NCBI RefSeq assembly: GCF_038050375.1 | Contig: NZ_CP150886.1 | Location: 1,963,318 to 2,027,317, forward strand | Length of the DNA: 64,000 nucleotides | Direction of reading: 5' to 3' | DNA from: Okeanomitos corallinicola TIOX110 | GTDB taxonomy: Bacteria; Cyanobacteriota; Cyanobacteriia; Cyanobacteriales; Nostocaceae | Shown here: positions 9,094 through 18,119 of the stretch, piece by piece | Numbering within the stretch: the stretch's first letter is position 1 | Layout of the letters: every line of letters begins with the position of its first letter | The notes under the pieces: generated by a model | Database searches by the model: none | Seen by the model: only the letters and a program-made list of their open reading frames with translations | Told to the model about the DNA's origin: nothing | Made by a program: the position numbers and the translations under genes

Positions 9094-9732
9094 TCAATTA
9101 TTAATATCTAATTCTGCTTGAATATTCAACCGTGCTAATTCCTCAGATGATTCCAACATTAAAGGTGTGAAATAAATAGAAGGACGCTGTAAAAACTTTG
9201 TTAATATCATTCTTCTACCCTTGATATATTCAACATCAGCAACCCAAGCATACTCTTGACGAATAGCTTGAACATATTCTTGGTATTGAATTTTATCAGC
9301 AGCGAAAATTCCTAAATCTGCATCCAGTAAAACTTGACTGTCTATATCATCCGCTTGATGATTTTTAGTAGCTAAAATTAACTGTTGTATTTTCTCAATC
9401 TTATTATAATTCAGTGCTAATTTTTTCAACATTTCTCCAGCATATTCAGCACTTTTCTCTTCATTATTTTTTGCATGAGTATCATAAACCAAATCATGAA
9501 ACCAAACTGCAAGTTTCACCGTGGATAAATCTTCAACATACATTTTTAACATATCAATTGTAGTCAAAACAGAATGAATATGTTGTAATGTATGATAATA
9601 ACGATGAGGTTGAGAATAAGCTAAAATCAAATCTGCAAATATTTGATTAGCAATTACCAAATCAACATTAAAAGGTTGAGTTATTTCCTGCCAATGATAA
9701 AATAGAATATTGTTCAGATTACTGGTAGACAT
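9094..9732 (-). CDS. HD-superfamily metal-dependent phosphohydrolase
   Basis: This 212-residue soluble protein has the HD pattern: H of YHTLQHIHSVL (about 41-52), HD in VWFHDLVYDT (about 78-87), the downstream KNHQADD histidine, and D in LLDADLGIFA. These residues bind divalent metal in HD hydrolases. The substrate is unknown; close relatives are usually annotated only as predicted HD phosphohydrolases. The conserved C-terminal run (GRRMILTKFLQRPSIYFTP) is common to this subfamily. It lies in a same-strand series with the exonuclease gene upstream, 38 bases away, and the gap carries a short heptamer array. Confidence 0.82.
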   Translation of the reverse strand: MSTSNLNNILFYHWQEITQPFNVDLVIANQIFADLILAYSQPHRYYHTLQHIHSVLTTIDMLKMYVEDLSTVKLAVWFHDLVYDTHAKNNEEKSAEYAGEMLKKLALNYNKIEKIQQLILATKNHQADDIDSQVLLDADLGIFAADKIQYQEYVQAIRQEYAWVADVEYIKGRRMILTKFLQRPSIYFTPLMLESSEELARLNIQAELDINN

Positions 9733-9747
9733 AAATAACTATTTTAA

Positions 9748-9777
9748 AATTACAAATTACGAATTACAAATTACGAA
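9748..9777. repeat. Heptamer array AATTACA/AATTACG
   Basis: Four slightly diverged copies of AATTAC(A/G) run up to the stop codon of the exonuclease gene. A similar AATTACG array precedes crtH at 27458-27483. Confidence 0.8.
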
Positions 9778-10583
9778 TGAGAATGAATTGCTTTCCATGC
9801 TCTAGAAATCACCTTTTTAGTAGATAGAGAAAAATTAGCTTTATTCATCATCCAATCATAATAACCAGGGTCTTTAGCAAAAACCTCTAACACAGTTTTA
9901 CCTTTATACTTACCAAAATTAAACAAGATAGCTTTTTGTTCTTCATCATAAATCACTTTACCTGTAGGGTCTAAAAAATTAAATTTAGTCAATTGACTTA
10001 AAATACTCACATCATTTTTAATTGGTACAGTGACAGGAGAACCATCATTAATATTTTCCACATTTTCATAACGTTCTAGCTGTGCTTTCAAAACTTCATA
10101 GGTTGCACGAATATCCACTGCTGCATCATGCGCTCCTTCTAACTCTTGTCCACAATAAAACTTATAAGCTGCTTTTAAATTACGTCGTTCCATCGTGTGA
10201 AAAATAGCTTGTACATCTACTAAACGTTTATCGGATAATTTTAAACATATTCCCACTCTTAAAAATTCCTCTACCAACATTGGAATATCAAATCTATTAG
10301 AATTAAAACCAGCTAAGTCACTATCATCAAGAAAATGTAAATATTCCCCAGCAACATCAGCAAAAGTAGGTGCATCTTTGACATCATCATCATAAATACC
10401 ATGTACCATTGAAACTTCTGCGGGAATAGGGATAGTAGGGTTAATTATTTGGTTTTTTAATTCTTCCCTCCCATCGGGAAACACTTTCAATATGGCAATT
10501 TGGACTATTCTATCTTTGGTTATATCTAATCCTGTAGCTTCTAAATCAATAAATGCTAGGGGTTTTAATAAATGAAGTTTCAT
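9771..10583 (-). CDS. DnaQ-like 3'-5' exonuclease (DEDDh)
   Basis: Exo motif I is FIDLEATGLD with Asp13 and Glu15. Exo II falls in LAGFNSNRFD, and Exo III is GAHDAAVD (near 150-157) with the histidine of the DEDDh class. Such enzymes remove nucleotides from 3' ends of DNA or RNA with two metal ions. The C-terminal 65 residues (FNFGKYKGKTVLEVFAKDP and on) form a small extra module seen in several bacterial exonucleases of this type. The protein is not fused to a polymerase. Whether it proofreads, repairs, or degrades RNA cannot be said from sequence. Confidence 0.88.
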   Translation of the reverse strand: MKLHLLKPLAFIDLEATGLDITKDRIVQIAILKVFPDGREELKNQIINPTIPIPAEVSMVHGIYDDDVKDAPTFADVAGEYLHFLDDSDLAGFNSNRFDIPMLVEEFLRVGICLKLSDKRLVDVQAIFHTMERRNLKAAYKFYCGQELEGAHDAAVDIRATYEVLKAQLERYENVENINDGSPVTVPIKNDVSILSQLTKFNFLDPTGKVIYDEEQKAILFNFGKYKGKTVLEVFAKDPGYYDWMMNKANFSLSTKKVISRAWKAIHSHS

Positions 10584-10662
10584 AATTTAGATGTAAATTT
10601 AATAATAGAATAGCACCAAGTTGTTAAAATCTATATTATCATGTCAAGCACATTATATATGT

Positions 10663-12441
10663 TTAATTATTATGAATATTCTGTTGTTTAATTGGTAGTT
10701 CAATAATAAATTCTGTTCCCTCCCCTAGTTTAGTGATACATTGTAAATTTCCGTGATGTTTACCATTAATTACCTGATAGCTAATTGATAAACCCAGACC
10801 AGTTCCCTTACCTATAGGTTTTGTTGTAAAAAAAGGGTCAAATATTTGGTTTATATGTTCTTTGGGTATTCCCATACCATTATCTTCTATATGAATAGCA
10901 ATACAATTATTTCTTACTTGTTTAGTTTGAATTTTGATTTTCTTTTCAAATTCTACTTCTTCTACTAAAAATCCTTGATATTTCTTCCCTTCTAGAGCGT
11001 CAATAGCATTACTAAGAATATTCATAAACACTTGGTTTAGCTGGCCAGGATAACATTCAATCAATGGTAAGTTTCCATATTCCTTAATAACTTCAATTTC
11101 GGGATGATGAGCTTTACCTTTGATTCTATGTTGGAGAATTAAAAGTGTATTATCAATACCTTCATGGATATTTACTACTTTCATATCCGCTTCATCTAGT
11201 CGAGAAAAATTTCTTAAAGATAAGACAATCTCACGAATTCTTTTAGTTCCTATCTCCAAAGAAGTAATTATTTTATTAGTATCCTCCAGAATAAAAGATA
11301 AATCTATGTATTCCATATAATCTTCAATTTCATCTATAGTTTGGGGATAATAAGTTTGATATAATTTAGTTAAATGAATCAGATTTTGCACATATTCCTT
11401 GAGTGGTGTGACATTCCCATGAATAAAGTTGACAGGATTATTAATTTCATGAGCTACACCAGCTACTAATTGACCTAAGCTAGACATTTTTTCTTTTTGA
11501 ATTAATTGTGCTTGAGTCTCTTGTAGCTCCTTTATTGTTTTTTGTAATTGTTGAGCTTTTTGAGTTAATTCAATTTGAGATTGTTTCAGTTTAATTTCAG
11601 CTTCCTTGCGCTCAATTATTTCAGATTGTAAATCTTGATTAAGTTGGAAAAGTTCAGATGTTCTTTCTGTAACTCTAGACTCTAAGGAATAATAAAAGTT
11701 TCTTAATTTGATAGTCATTTGATTAAAATCATCTGCTAGTTGCTCAATTTCATCATTAGTTTGAATATCTAAATAATAATTTAAGTCTCCTGCTCCAATT
11801 TTTGCGACTCCAATTTGCAATTTATGCAGTGAACGAATTACCGGAACAATAATTATAATTAGTTTAAATAAAAAAACCAAAAATATACAAATAATTCCTA
11901 AACTTAAAAAAACCGTATTCATCTGTCTGATGCGCTCCAAATTACCAGTAGCAGCATAATTTTGGTTTTTAGCTGTCCGAGAAATATCTTCCAAGTAAAA
12001 TGTTATATCTTTTATATAAGAGTTAATTGCTTGCAAATCTTGTTGAGAGATTAACACATCATCTCTACTATCTAGAGTATCAGCTAAATTAGTTAAAAAA
12101 GCATGACGACGATGTACAAAAGAAATATCTTTTGCTGCTTCATCCATAACAAGTTCTAACTCCTTCAGTTCTATTAAAAAGTTAGACCTGATGTTTTGAA
12201 ACTTGATCATGTATGCAGTGTTGTGATTTAGGACTACAAAATCTTTTAGTGATAAAGCTTGGTCTTTTAAAGATTTTTCTAGTCCATGAGTAATTTTTAG
12301 TGCATAAGCAGTGCTTTTCTGTGCTTTTTGTGCAGCTATTTCCGCTCGATAAAGACGAAAAACACTACTACCCATCAGACATATCAAACCTATTAATATA
12401 GTAGAAGATACTAAGAATTTCTGCCAAATCTTCATATTCAT
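10663..12441 (-). CDS. Membrane sensor histidine kinase (HAMP, HisKA, HATPase)
   Basis: From the ATG at 12441 (MNMKIWQKF) the order is: a transmembrane segment ([17 protein letters not shown]), a periplasmic helical region, a second membrane span near residue 180-205, a HAMP linker, a long coiled coil, then the kinase core. Autophosphorylation should occur on the His of [16 protein letters not shown] binding uses DNGMGIP and [10 protein letters not shown]. The frame extends to an ATG at 12489 that overlaps the upstream gene by 41 bases, but the downstream start, 8 bases beyond that stop, fits a short cytoplasmic tail better. No response regulator gene is adjacent. The upstream binding protein is likely its ligand partner. 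Confidence 0.88.
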   Translation of the reverse strand: MNMKIWQKFLVSSTILIGLICLMGSSVFRLYRAEIAAQKAQKSTAYALKITHGLEKSLKDQALSLKDFVVLNHNTAYMIKFQNIRSNFLIELKELELVMDEAAKDISFVHRRHAFLTNLADTLDSRDDVLISQQDLQAINSYIKDITFYLEDISRTAKNQNYAATGNLERIRQMNTVFLSLGIICIFLVFLFKLIIIIVPVIRSLHKLQIGVAKIGAGDLNYYLDIQTNDEIEQLADDFNQMTIKLRNFYYSLESRVTERTSELFQLNQDLQSEIIERKEAEIKLKQSQIELTQKAQQLQKTIKELQETQAQLIQKEKMSSLGQLVAGVAHEINNPVNFIHGNVTPLKEYVQNLIHLTKLYQTYYPQTIDEIEDYMEYIDLSFILEDTNKIITSLEIGTKRIREIVLSLRNFSRLDEADMKVVNIHEGIDNTLLILQHRIKGKAHHPEIEVIKEYGNLPLIECYPGQLNQVFMNILSNAIDALEGKKYQGFLVEEVEFEKKIKIQTKQVRNNCIAIHIEDNGMGIPKEHINQIFDPFFTTKPIGKGTGLGLSISYQVINGKHHGNLQCITKLGEGTEFIIELPIKQQNIHNN

Positions 12442-12448
12442 GATTGAA

Positions 12449-13435
12449 TCAATTTTTGATAATGGTAATTTGATTGAGAGTATTATCATCTAATTTTTTT
12501 TGCAGTTGCCTAATCCTTTCATAGTTCATATCATCTACTATGGTATATCCTGCTGTTTCTACTCCTGAAACTGCTATAATTCCTTCTGGAGCGTCGAGTA
12601 ATGCTTTTTTTATCCCATTAATTAATCTGGGTTCTAGCTTTGTTGATACGACAATTGGATCAGTTGGTAATGGGGAAGATTCCCAGATTTTTACATACTT
12701 TTTTTGATCTAATTTGTTTTCTACCTGTGCTTTTAAAAAAGCTTCTTGATCTATTGCTATAGCATCAACTTTCCCCGCAATTAATGCTGCGATCGCTTGA
12801 TTATGACTTCCTAAAAATTGAACTTCTTTAAATGCTTGTTCCGGATTAATTCCTAGTTTTTGAAATAACTCAACAGAAGGAATTAAAAAGCCTGTTGTGG
12901 AAGATTTACTTACAAATCCAAATCGGTTGTTATACAGGTCTTCTACACTTTTTATTTTGGCAGAATTGGCAATGATCATGCTGGTATGCCAAGGTCTACC
13001 TGTTAATTTAGTAATGGGTGCTAGTATGGGTTCAATTTCAGGATTTAGTTGCTTGGCTTTGACATAAGTTAGTGGACTTAAATATGCAATTTGTACCTTT
13101 TCATTGACAATTAATTCCACTGCTGTGTCATAATCTTTTTGAATTTGAATATCAAATTTTCTGGGTAAAACACTTTCTAAATATGCAGCTAAATCTTGTA
13201 ATTTTGCTAGTTGTTCTGAAGAAGATTGAGCAGGGATTACGGCTATTTGTAGTGTTTTTGACTGCTGATTGAAATCAGAAGTTTGAGTGGGATTTGAGGA
13301 ATTAGAATTGAAAATGAGTTGCTTTTTTTGATCAGAACATCCTGTACACCACACTAAGATAGCCAATAATATGACTGATGGCATCGGTATCTTATTGAAT
13401 GAATAGAGAATCGTTTTCCGCTGATAATAAGCCAT
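12449..13435 (-). CDS. PhnD-like periplasmic phosphonate/phosphate-type binding protein
   Basis: The 328-residue protein has an N-terminal hydrophobic segment ending in WCTGCSD, probably a lipoprotein signal with Cys33 as the acylated residue; the lipobox is imperfect. The rest matches the PhnD/SsuA/transferrin fold: LQIAVIPAQSS, YLSPLTYVKA, FGFVSKSSTTGFLIP and LIAGKVDAIAIDQEAF. Family members bind phosphonates, phosphite or other small anions. No ABC permease or ATPase is near. Instead the gene runs directly into a histidine kinase gene, so this protein probably serves as an extracytoplasmic sensor subunit, not as a transport component. That role is inference from gene order. Confidence 0.82.
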   Translation of the reverse strand: MAYYQRKTILYSFNKIPMPSVILLAILVWCTGCSDQKKQLIFNSNSSNPTQTSDFNQQSKTLQIAVIPAQSSSEQLAKLQDLAAYLESVLPRKFDIQIQKDYDTAVELIVNEKVQIAYLSPLTYVKAKQLNPEIEPILAPITKLTGRPWHTSMIIANSAKIKSVEDLYNNRFGFVSKSSTTGFLIPSVELFQKLGINPEQAFKEVQFLGSHNQAIAALIAGKVDAIAIDQEAFLKAQVENKLDQKKYVKIWESSPLPTDPIVVSTKLEPRLINGIKKALLDAPEGIIAVSGVETAGYTIVDDMNYERIRQLQKKLDDNTLNQITIIKN

Positions 13436-13565
13436 AGGTCAAATATTCTGGTCTGAGTCATGAGTCATAAAGATAATCTAGGATCAGTCACTACAATATG
13501 ACTTCAATATATATACCCACCATTTCCTATTCTCTCGGTAAATCAATGTGATCCGGGAAAATTAA

Positions 13566-13587
13566 GCACGATATATCATGATCGTGC
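13566..13587. repeat. Inverted repeat GCACGAT/ATCGTGC
   Basis: Seven-base perfect arms separated by 8 bases lie in the 385-base gap upstream of the binding-protein gene. This could be an operator or a hairpin. Nothing else in the gap between 13436 and 13820 is recognised. Confidence 0.35.
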
Positions 13588-13820
13588 AGGGAATATTACA
13601 TATTTTTCCTTTTTCTTTACTTTCTTTACTTAAATTTAAACTGGAAATACAGTTTAGTAAAGAGGTCATTTTTTAGATTCCATTGGCAAGCTCTATGTAG
13701 TATGATAGTTTTTGCTAGGGTTTGTTTGAATTGGGATTTGCTCAATAAATTCAGGAATATAAAAGCTATTTATTCCCCCATTACCTACCAAAAACTTTGT
13801 CAGGAAGCCTGAATTACTGT

Positions 13821-13928
13821 ATGGATAATGATCTCATCGCTTTTTTCGCAGGTGCAACTTTACTAATAGTCTATTTAATCTTTTCTGCATTCACAGAGAT
13901 GGGTACTAAACTGCCCTGGAAAAAATAA
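13821..13928 (+). CDS. Small single-span membrane protein (35 aa), unidentified
   Basis: An ATG at 13821 opens a 35-residue frame, MDNDLIAFFAGATLLIVYLI and on, ending TEMGTKLPWKK. It has one hydrophobic helix (about 6-24) and a positively charged tail, so it should span the membrane once. A GGAAG sits 13 bases upstream, a little far. It is followed at once by a second tiny membrane protein gene. The size and form resemble small subunits of photosynthetic or respiratory complexes, but it matches none I can recall (PsbX, PsbM, PetN, PsaM and others were considered). The function is unknown. Confidence 0.5.
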   Translation: MDNDLIAFFAGATLLIVYLIFSAFTEMGTKLPWKK

Positions 13929-13968
13929 TTTATTAATGCCTGCAACTTATTTTCAAGGATGGCTAAAA

Positions 13969-14076
13969 ATGAAAGATCCACAAAAAAATCATATCAAAAT
14001 TGATCCAGCAACAGTAGTTTTAATTGCTTCTGCTTTGATACTTTTACCGTTACTATTTGCTGGTTTCTGGGGGTAG
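13969..14076 (+). CDS. Small single-span membrane protein (35 aa), unidentified
   Basis: The ATG at 13969 has AAGGA 9 bases upstream and encodes 35 residues: a polar N-terminus (MKDPQKNHIKIDPAT), then one long hydrophobic helix ending FAGFWG. An in-frame ATG at 13936 would add 11 residues but has a poorer ribosome site. It lies 40 bases after a similar-sized membrane protein gene and is convergent with the helicase gene, whose stop lies 8 bases on. The pairing of two one-helix proteins suggests they work together in one membrane complex. This is inference, and neither is identified. Confidence 0.5.
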   Translation: MKDPQKNHIKIDPATVVLIASALILLPLLFAGFWG

Positions 14077-14084
14077 ATGTAGTT

Positions 14085-16757
14085 CTATTCTACAAGTTCA
14101 TTGACAGGGAATCTATCAATTAATTGCATTGCTCTTTGAGCATTAGCTCGCAAAGTTTCCGGAACAAAAGGAACGTGGGGAATTTGAGATAATAAATCCA
14201 ATGTTCGGCGTAACAACCTAACTACATCTCCTTCATCTAAAGTAGTATTTAAACATAATTCGCCCCAGTCCATGCCTAATGCCCATTGTTCAACAATGGC
14301 GATTAATTCAAATTCTAACCATATAGGTAAGGCGACGTTATAACGACGTTGAACTTGAAATAATTTACGACGGATACCCCGCAGTTTGGCTAAGACATCT
14401 GCAACTTCGTTACTGAGGTTAAAACGCACCCTACTATCTGGTCTTGGTGTTTCTATGACTAATGCTGCTGCTGCTGCTGCTAAATGGTGAGGGTCTAAAT
14501 TATCTAATTCCCCACTAGCGATCGCTAACCCTAACCATAACTCATTTTCACCACGAATTGCGGCGGCCATTTGTCCTAATTGTGTGGGAACTAATTCATC
14601 TAACCCATTAAACCGCTGCAATATCTGAATTAAATTTACAAATTCTTCCCAATGTTGTTGGGAATTTTGTTCTATTTCCTCTTCTAAGGTTTCTAACTCC
14701 GCTTCTAATTCTACACACCGCGCTCTTTGTTTAAAGATATGGGCAATATTTCCAGCTTGATGTAAGGGGTTATTTTCTAATTGTGCTTGTACTGCATTTA
14801 CCCGACTTAATTGAGTAGCCAATTCTGGAGGCATATACATAAATTTCGTCGGATCTGGTATGCTTTTAACGATGATTTCTGTCTCTTCATTACCGCGCAC
14901 AGACTGACCCCGTTTAAAACCCAAATCATCTGGTGGTAAGAGATTTTCTGGTAATTCTATTTTTGGTATTTCTGCATATAAATCAATCACATCTGCGGAT
15001 GTAGCCACATACCAGCGATTATTTTCTGCTAAACAAATAAAGTAAGCTGTTTGACCTACATCTGGTGCTTTACCAACTAATACAGCTGTTAAAGGTAAAG
15101 TCGCTGTCATGGTTTTATCTTTCAAACTTAACAACGTCCCCGATACAGCAAAATCCAACATCATAGAAATCTGCTCTTGTCTATCTTCCCTCGCTTGTTC
15201 TTGGAGAGTCCTAAAGATATGACGTTCTACTTTTAAACGTTGTCGGCATTTTTCATATAAAGCCACTTCGTTATCATCAACTGTAGCTATATCAGCATTA
15301 ATCTTTGCTAACTCTGCTTGAATGGCTGCTATTTCATCATACTCTGGCTTTAAATATAAAGTCGCCATATACTGGCCAAAACTGCGCTCTATTAGTTCCT
15401 TAGCTTGTTCTAAAGTATGAGTTTGTAATAAATTTAATACCATCCCATAGCTAGGGGTAAACTGACTAACTAGGGGGTCTGCTGGAGATGTAGCTAAATA
15501 AGCTGCTTCTTTTGCCCCTTCAAATGGTGTTTGAATTGTGACAACATAACCCTGTAAATCCATCCCCCGCCGACCAGCACGACCGGACATTTGCAAAAAC
15601 TCTGAAGCTTTTAACAAGCGGTGTCCGTTATCTGTGCGTTTGGAAAGGGTAGAAATTACTGTTGTCCGTGCTGGCATATTTATACCTGCCGCTAGGGTTT
15701 CAGTGGCAAAAACAACTTTGATTAATCCCTGCTGAAATAGTTCCTCAACTAAAACCTTCCAGGCTGGTAGAATCCCGGCATGATGGGCAGCCACTCCCCG
15801 ATACAAGGGGGCAATTTGTCCCGAACGTCCTGCTTCTGGGTTGCGGGCTAAAAAATTATCAATTTGTCTACGTAATATTTGGGATTCTTCATTATTGACT
15901 AACCACAGGTCTCCTACTTCAGCTACAGCTTTATCACAACCTCTGCGGCTGAAAATAAAGAAAATGGCTGGCAGCATATCTCGCTGTGCTAGTTGATTTA
16001 GGGTATAAAGAATACTCGGTGCTTCTGGTCTGGCGGCTTTGCCTCGATCCCGTGAACCTTTTTTACCTCTTCTAACTAAACGAGGGTTAATTTTAGTATT
16101 GCTTTCATTGAGTAAGGGAAATAAGCCTTTGGGGTTGCAAAAGTGGAATTCTAAGGGAACTGGGCGAAAATCGGAATAAATCAGGTCTGTCGGTCCATGA
16201 ACGCGGTTTAACCAGTCTGTGAGTTGGTCACTGTTAGCCACAGTAGCGGAAAGGGCAACCAGTTGGACGGCACGGGGACAGTAAATAATGGATTCTTCCC
16301 AGACTGTACCCCGTTGACGATCATTCATGTAGTGGCACTCATCGAGGACTACAGCCTCGACATCTACTAAGGAGATGCCAATTTGACCTATGGGTGTGCC
16401 ATAGAGCATATTACGGAAAATTTCCGTGGTCATGACTAAAATCGGTGCGTCCCTGTTGATGGAGGCATCACCGGTTAAAAGTCCTACCTGATCAAATCCG
16501 AATTTTTCCCGAAAGTCCCGTAATTTTTGATTTGATAAAGCTTTGAGGGGGGTGGTGTAAAACACACGTTTCCCTCGCGCCAAGGCGCGATAGATGGCGT
16601 ATTCCCCTATAAGTGTTTTCCCTGATCCTGTGGGCGCGCAGACTACTACTGAACGTCCAGCATTGAGGGAGGCGATCGCATCGTGTTGGAATTGATCTAG
16701 CTCGAAGGGAAATAGCAACCCTAAGTCAAGTTCTGAAGAGGGGGTAGGGTAATTCAC
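14085..16757 (-). CDS. Ski2-like DEAD/DEAH-box RNA helicase
   Basis: This 890-residue superfamily 2 helicase has motif I APTGSGKT (41-48), motif II DECHYMND, motif III SATVANS, and motif VI QMSGRAGRRGMD. The C-terminal 350 residues hold the DSHCT-type helical domain (LDEGDVVRLLRRTLDLLSQIP) found in Ski2/Mtr4 proteins, which feed structured RNA to exonucleases. A cyanobacterial role in RNA turnover is likely by family. A GSRDRGKAARP segment near residue 235 is a basic insert typical of this clade. The gene stands alone, convergent with the two small membrane protein genes. Confidence 0.9.
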   Translation of the reverse strand: MNYPTPSSELDLGLLFPFELDQFQHDAIASLNAGRSVVVCAPTGSGKTLIGEYAIYRALARGKRVFYTTPLKALSNQKLRDFREKFGFDQVGLLTGDASINRDAPILVMTTEIFRNMLYGTPIGQIGISLVDVEAVVLDECHYMNDRQRGTVWEESIIYCPRAVQLVALSATVANSDQLTDWLNRVHGPTDLIYSDFRPVPLEFHFCNPKGLFPLLNESNTKINPRLVRRGKKGSRDRGKAARPEAPSILYTLNQLAQRDMLPAIFFIFSRRGCDKAVAEVGDLWLVNNEESQILRRQIDNFLARNPEAGRSGQIAPLYRGVAAHHAGILPAWKVLVEELFQQGLIKVVFATETLAAGINMPARTTVISTLSKRTDNGHRLLKASEFLQMSGRAGRRGMDLQGYVVTIQTPFEGAKEAAYLATSPADPLVSQFTPSYGMVLNLLQTHTLEQAKELIERSFGQYMATLYLKPEYDEIAAIQAELAKINADIATVDDNEVALYEKCRQRLKVERHIFRTLQEQAREDRQEQISMMLDFAVSGTLLSLKDKTMTATLPLTAVLVGKAPDVGQTAYFICLAENNRWYVATSADVIDLYAEIPKIELPENLLPPDDLGFKRGQSVRGNEETEIIVKSIPDPTKFMYMPPELATQLSRVNAVQAQLENNPLHQAGNIAHIFKQRARCVELEAELETLEEEIEQNSQQHWEEFVNLIQILQRFNGLDELVPTQLGQMAAAIRGENELWLGLAIASGELDNLDPHHLAAAAAALVIETPRPDSRVRFNLSNEVADVLAKLRGIRRKLFQVQRRYNVALPIWLEFELIAIVEQWALGMDWGELCLNTTLDEGDVVRLLRRTLDLLSQIPHVPFVPETLRANAQRAMQLIDRFPVNELVE

Positions 16758-16808
16758 TCAATCATCTTTTGCAACCGGAATAGTTCCTATCATAACCTGA
16801 TTCGTGAA

Positions 16809-16856
16809 TGGTGATGGGTAATTGGTGATGGGTAGTCGGGGATGGGTAATTGGTGA
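16809..16856. repeat. Degenerate repeat GGTGATGGGTAATT
   Basis: Roughly three diverged copies of a 14-base unit (two heptamers) lie upstream of the helicase gene. The rest of the gap from 16758 to 17056 shows nothing recognisable apart from a HIP1 site near 16930. Confidence 0.6.
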
Positions 16857-17056
16857 CAAACACCAAGTAAATATTTTAACAGATAAATAAGTGGATTACG
16901 TAGGACTATGTTCATATATTTGGTATATGGGCGATCGCTACTTGGATAAATAAATATTGCTATATTACTGGAAAATGAAGTATGTTCGATTCAATTTAGA
17001 GTAGTTTTGGTAATTTTATTAAAAAACTCTCAAAAAATAAGTGGAGATTTAGAGAA

Positions 17057-17170
17057 ATGCAAATTACCTTAGATATACCTGACGAATTAGCCACCAGATT
17101 ACAATACTTTGAAAATCAAATACCGCAAATTTTAGAATTAGGAATTAGAGAGTTAAATACTATCAGGTAA
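17057..17170 (+). pseudogene. Truncated N-terminus of a small antitoxin-like protein
   Basis: The frame encodes 37 residues beginning MQITLDIPDELATRLQYFEN and stops early at TAA. In cyanobacteria proteins with this opening are usually near 90-110 residues long and are annotated as hypothetical or antitoxin-like. The missing C-terminal two thirds are not found downstream, where the AbrB-type antitoxin gene begins within 65 bases. A decayed remnant is the simplest reading. Confidence 0.5.
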
Positions 17171-17232
17171 TCATCCCATCTAATTGATAGAGATATGAAT
17201 CCATGTTACAATTAAGCTGTTATATAAAAGTT

Positions 17233-17496
17233 ATGCAAATGGAAATTACCAAGCTATCAAGTCAAGGTCAAATTACTATTCCCCAAAATTTAAGAGAACA
17301 GTATCAGTGGCAAGATGGTCAAGAATTAATAATAATTAATGTGGGTGATGGAATTTTATTAAAACCTAAAAAAACTTTTCCTGAAACAAAATTAGATGAT
17401 GTTGCTGGTTATTTGAATTATCAAGGAAAAGCTAAAACAATTGAAGACATGGAACAAGCCATCGCTCAGGGAATAGAAGAATCATGGAATCAATGA
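17233..17496 (+). CDS. AbrB/MazE-type antitoxin
   Basis: The protein has a SpoVT/AbrB-like swapped-hairpin DNA-binding domain at its N-terminus: MEITKLSSQGQITIPQNLRE, then WQDGQELIIINVGDGILLKP. The C-terminal part (about 55-87) is acidic and would wrap the toxin. Starts at 17203, 17233 and 17239 are possible; the two later ones place the domain at the N-terminus as in relatives. The stop overlaps the ATG of the PIN toxin gene (ATGA at 17493), the normal arrangement of a VapBC-like operon. It should neutralise the PIN protein and repress its own promoter. Confidence 0.85.
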   Translation: MQMEITKLSSQGQITIPQNLREQYQWQDGQELIIINVGDGILLKPKKTFPETKLDDVAGYLNYQGKAKTIEDMEQAIAQGIEESWNQ

Positions 17497-17888
17497 TTGC
17501 TATTGATACTAATATCGTCATTAGATTTATTACTAGGGATGATAAACTACAGTATCAAAAAAGTTTAGCATTATTCAAAACTAAAAATATTTTTATTCCT
17601 GATACTGTCATCTTAGAAACTGAGTGGGTATTGCGGTTTGCTTACAAGTTTAAACCTGTAGAAATTTGCCAAGCTTTGAGAAAAGTGTTTGGGTTACCCA
17701 ATGTTTATTTAACTCATGAGAATTTAATTTTACAAGTTATTGAATGGCATGAAAATGGTATTGATTTTGCAGATGCTTTTCATTTAGTTTCTAGTAGTCA
17801 TTGTTGAGAGTTTTATACTTTTGATGAGAAATTTATTAAAAAATCTCAAAATTTATCAAATTCAACAGTAAGAAAACCTGATTTGTAA
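17493..17888 (+). pseudogene. PIN-domain (VapC-like) toxin with in-frame stop
   Basis: The frame starts MIAIDTNIVIRFITRDD, with the first catalytic Asp, has the mid-domain Glu in LETEWVLRF and the Asp of IDFADAFHL, then meets TGA at 17805-17807. Reading continues in the same frame past the TGA as EFYTFDEKFIKKSQ and on to TAA at 17886, which is the normal PIN C-terminus with the fourth acidic position (TFD). A single base change in a sense codon explains the stop. The truncated product, about 104 residues, lacks that last active-site strand and is probably inactive as an RNase, unless TGA is read through. Confidence 0.8.
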
Positions 17889-17898
17889 GCTTTGATGG

Positions 17899-18072
17899 TT
17901 AAAGCGATCGCTCTATTGAGTTACCGCTAAACAATTCTAACTGTATAGCATCTTCTGTAGTCCCTTCCTTTTCTATCTTACCTTTATCTTTGCCAAAACG
18001 ATCTGTAGGTATTAATAATATTGGATAATATTCATGTTCTTCAATTATTCCTGCAAAACGAAACCAGGAAAA
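17899..18072 (-). pseudogene. 3' remnant of an unidentified gene
   Basis: An open frame of 57 residues without a start codon reads FSWFRFAGIIEEHEYYPIL, continues through IPTDRFGKDKGKIEKEG and DAIQLELFSGNSIERSL, then TAA at 17899. The composition looks like real protein and not random translation. It follows a stop codon directly, so it is probably the tail of a gene whose front has been lost. I do not recognise the family. Confidence 0.35.
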
Positions 18073-18119
18073 TTATGAATAACCCCCTCTCCACATCGAA
18101 GAGGGGATAAAGGGTAAAA

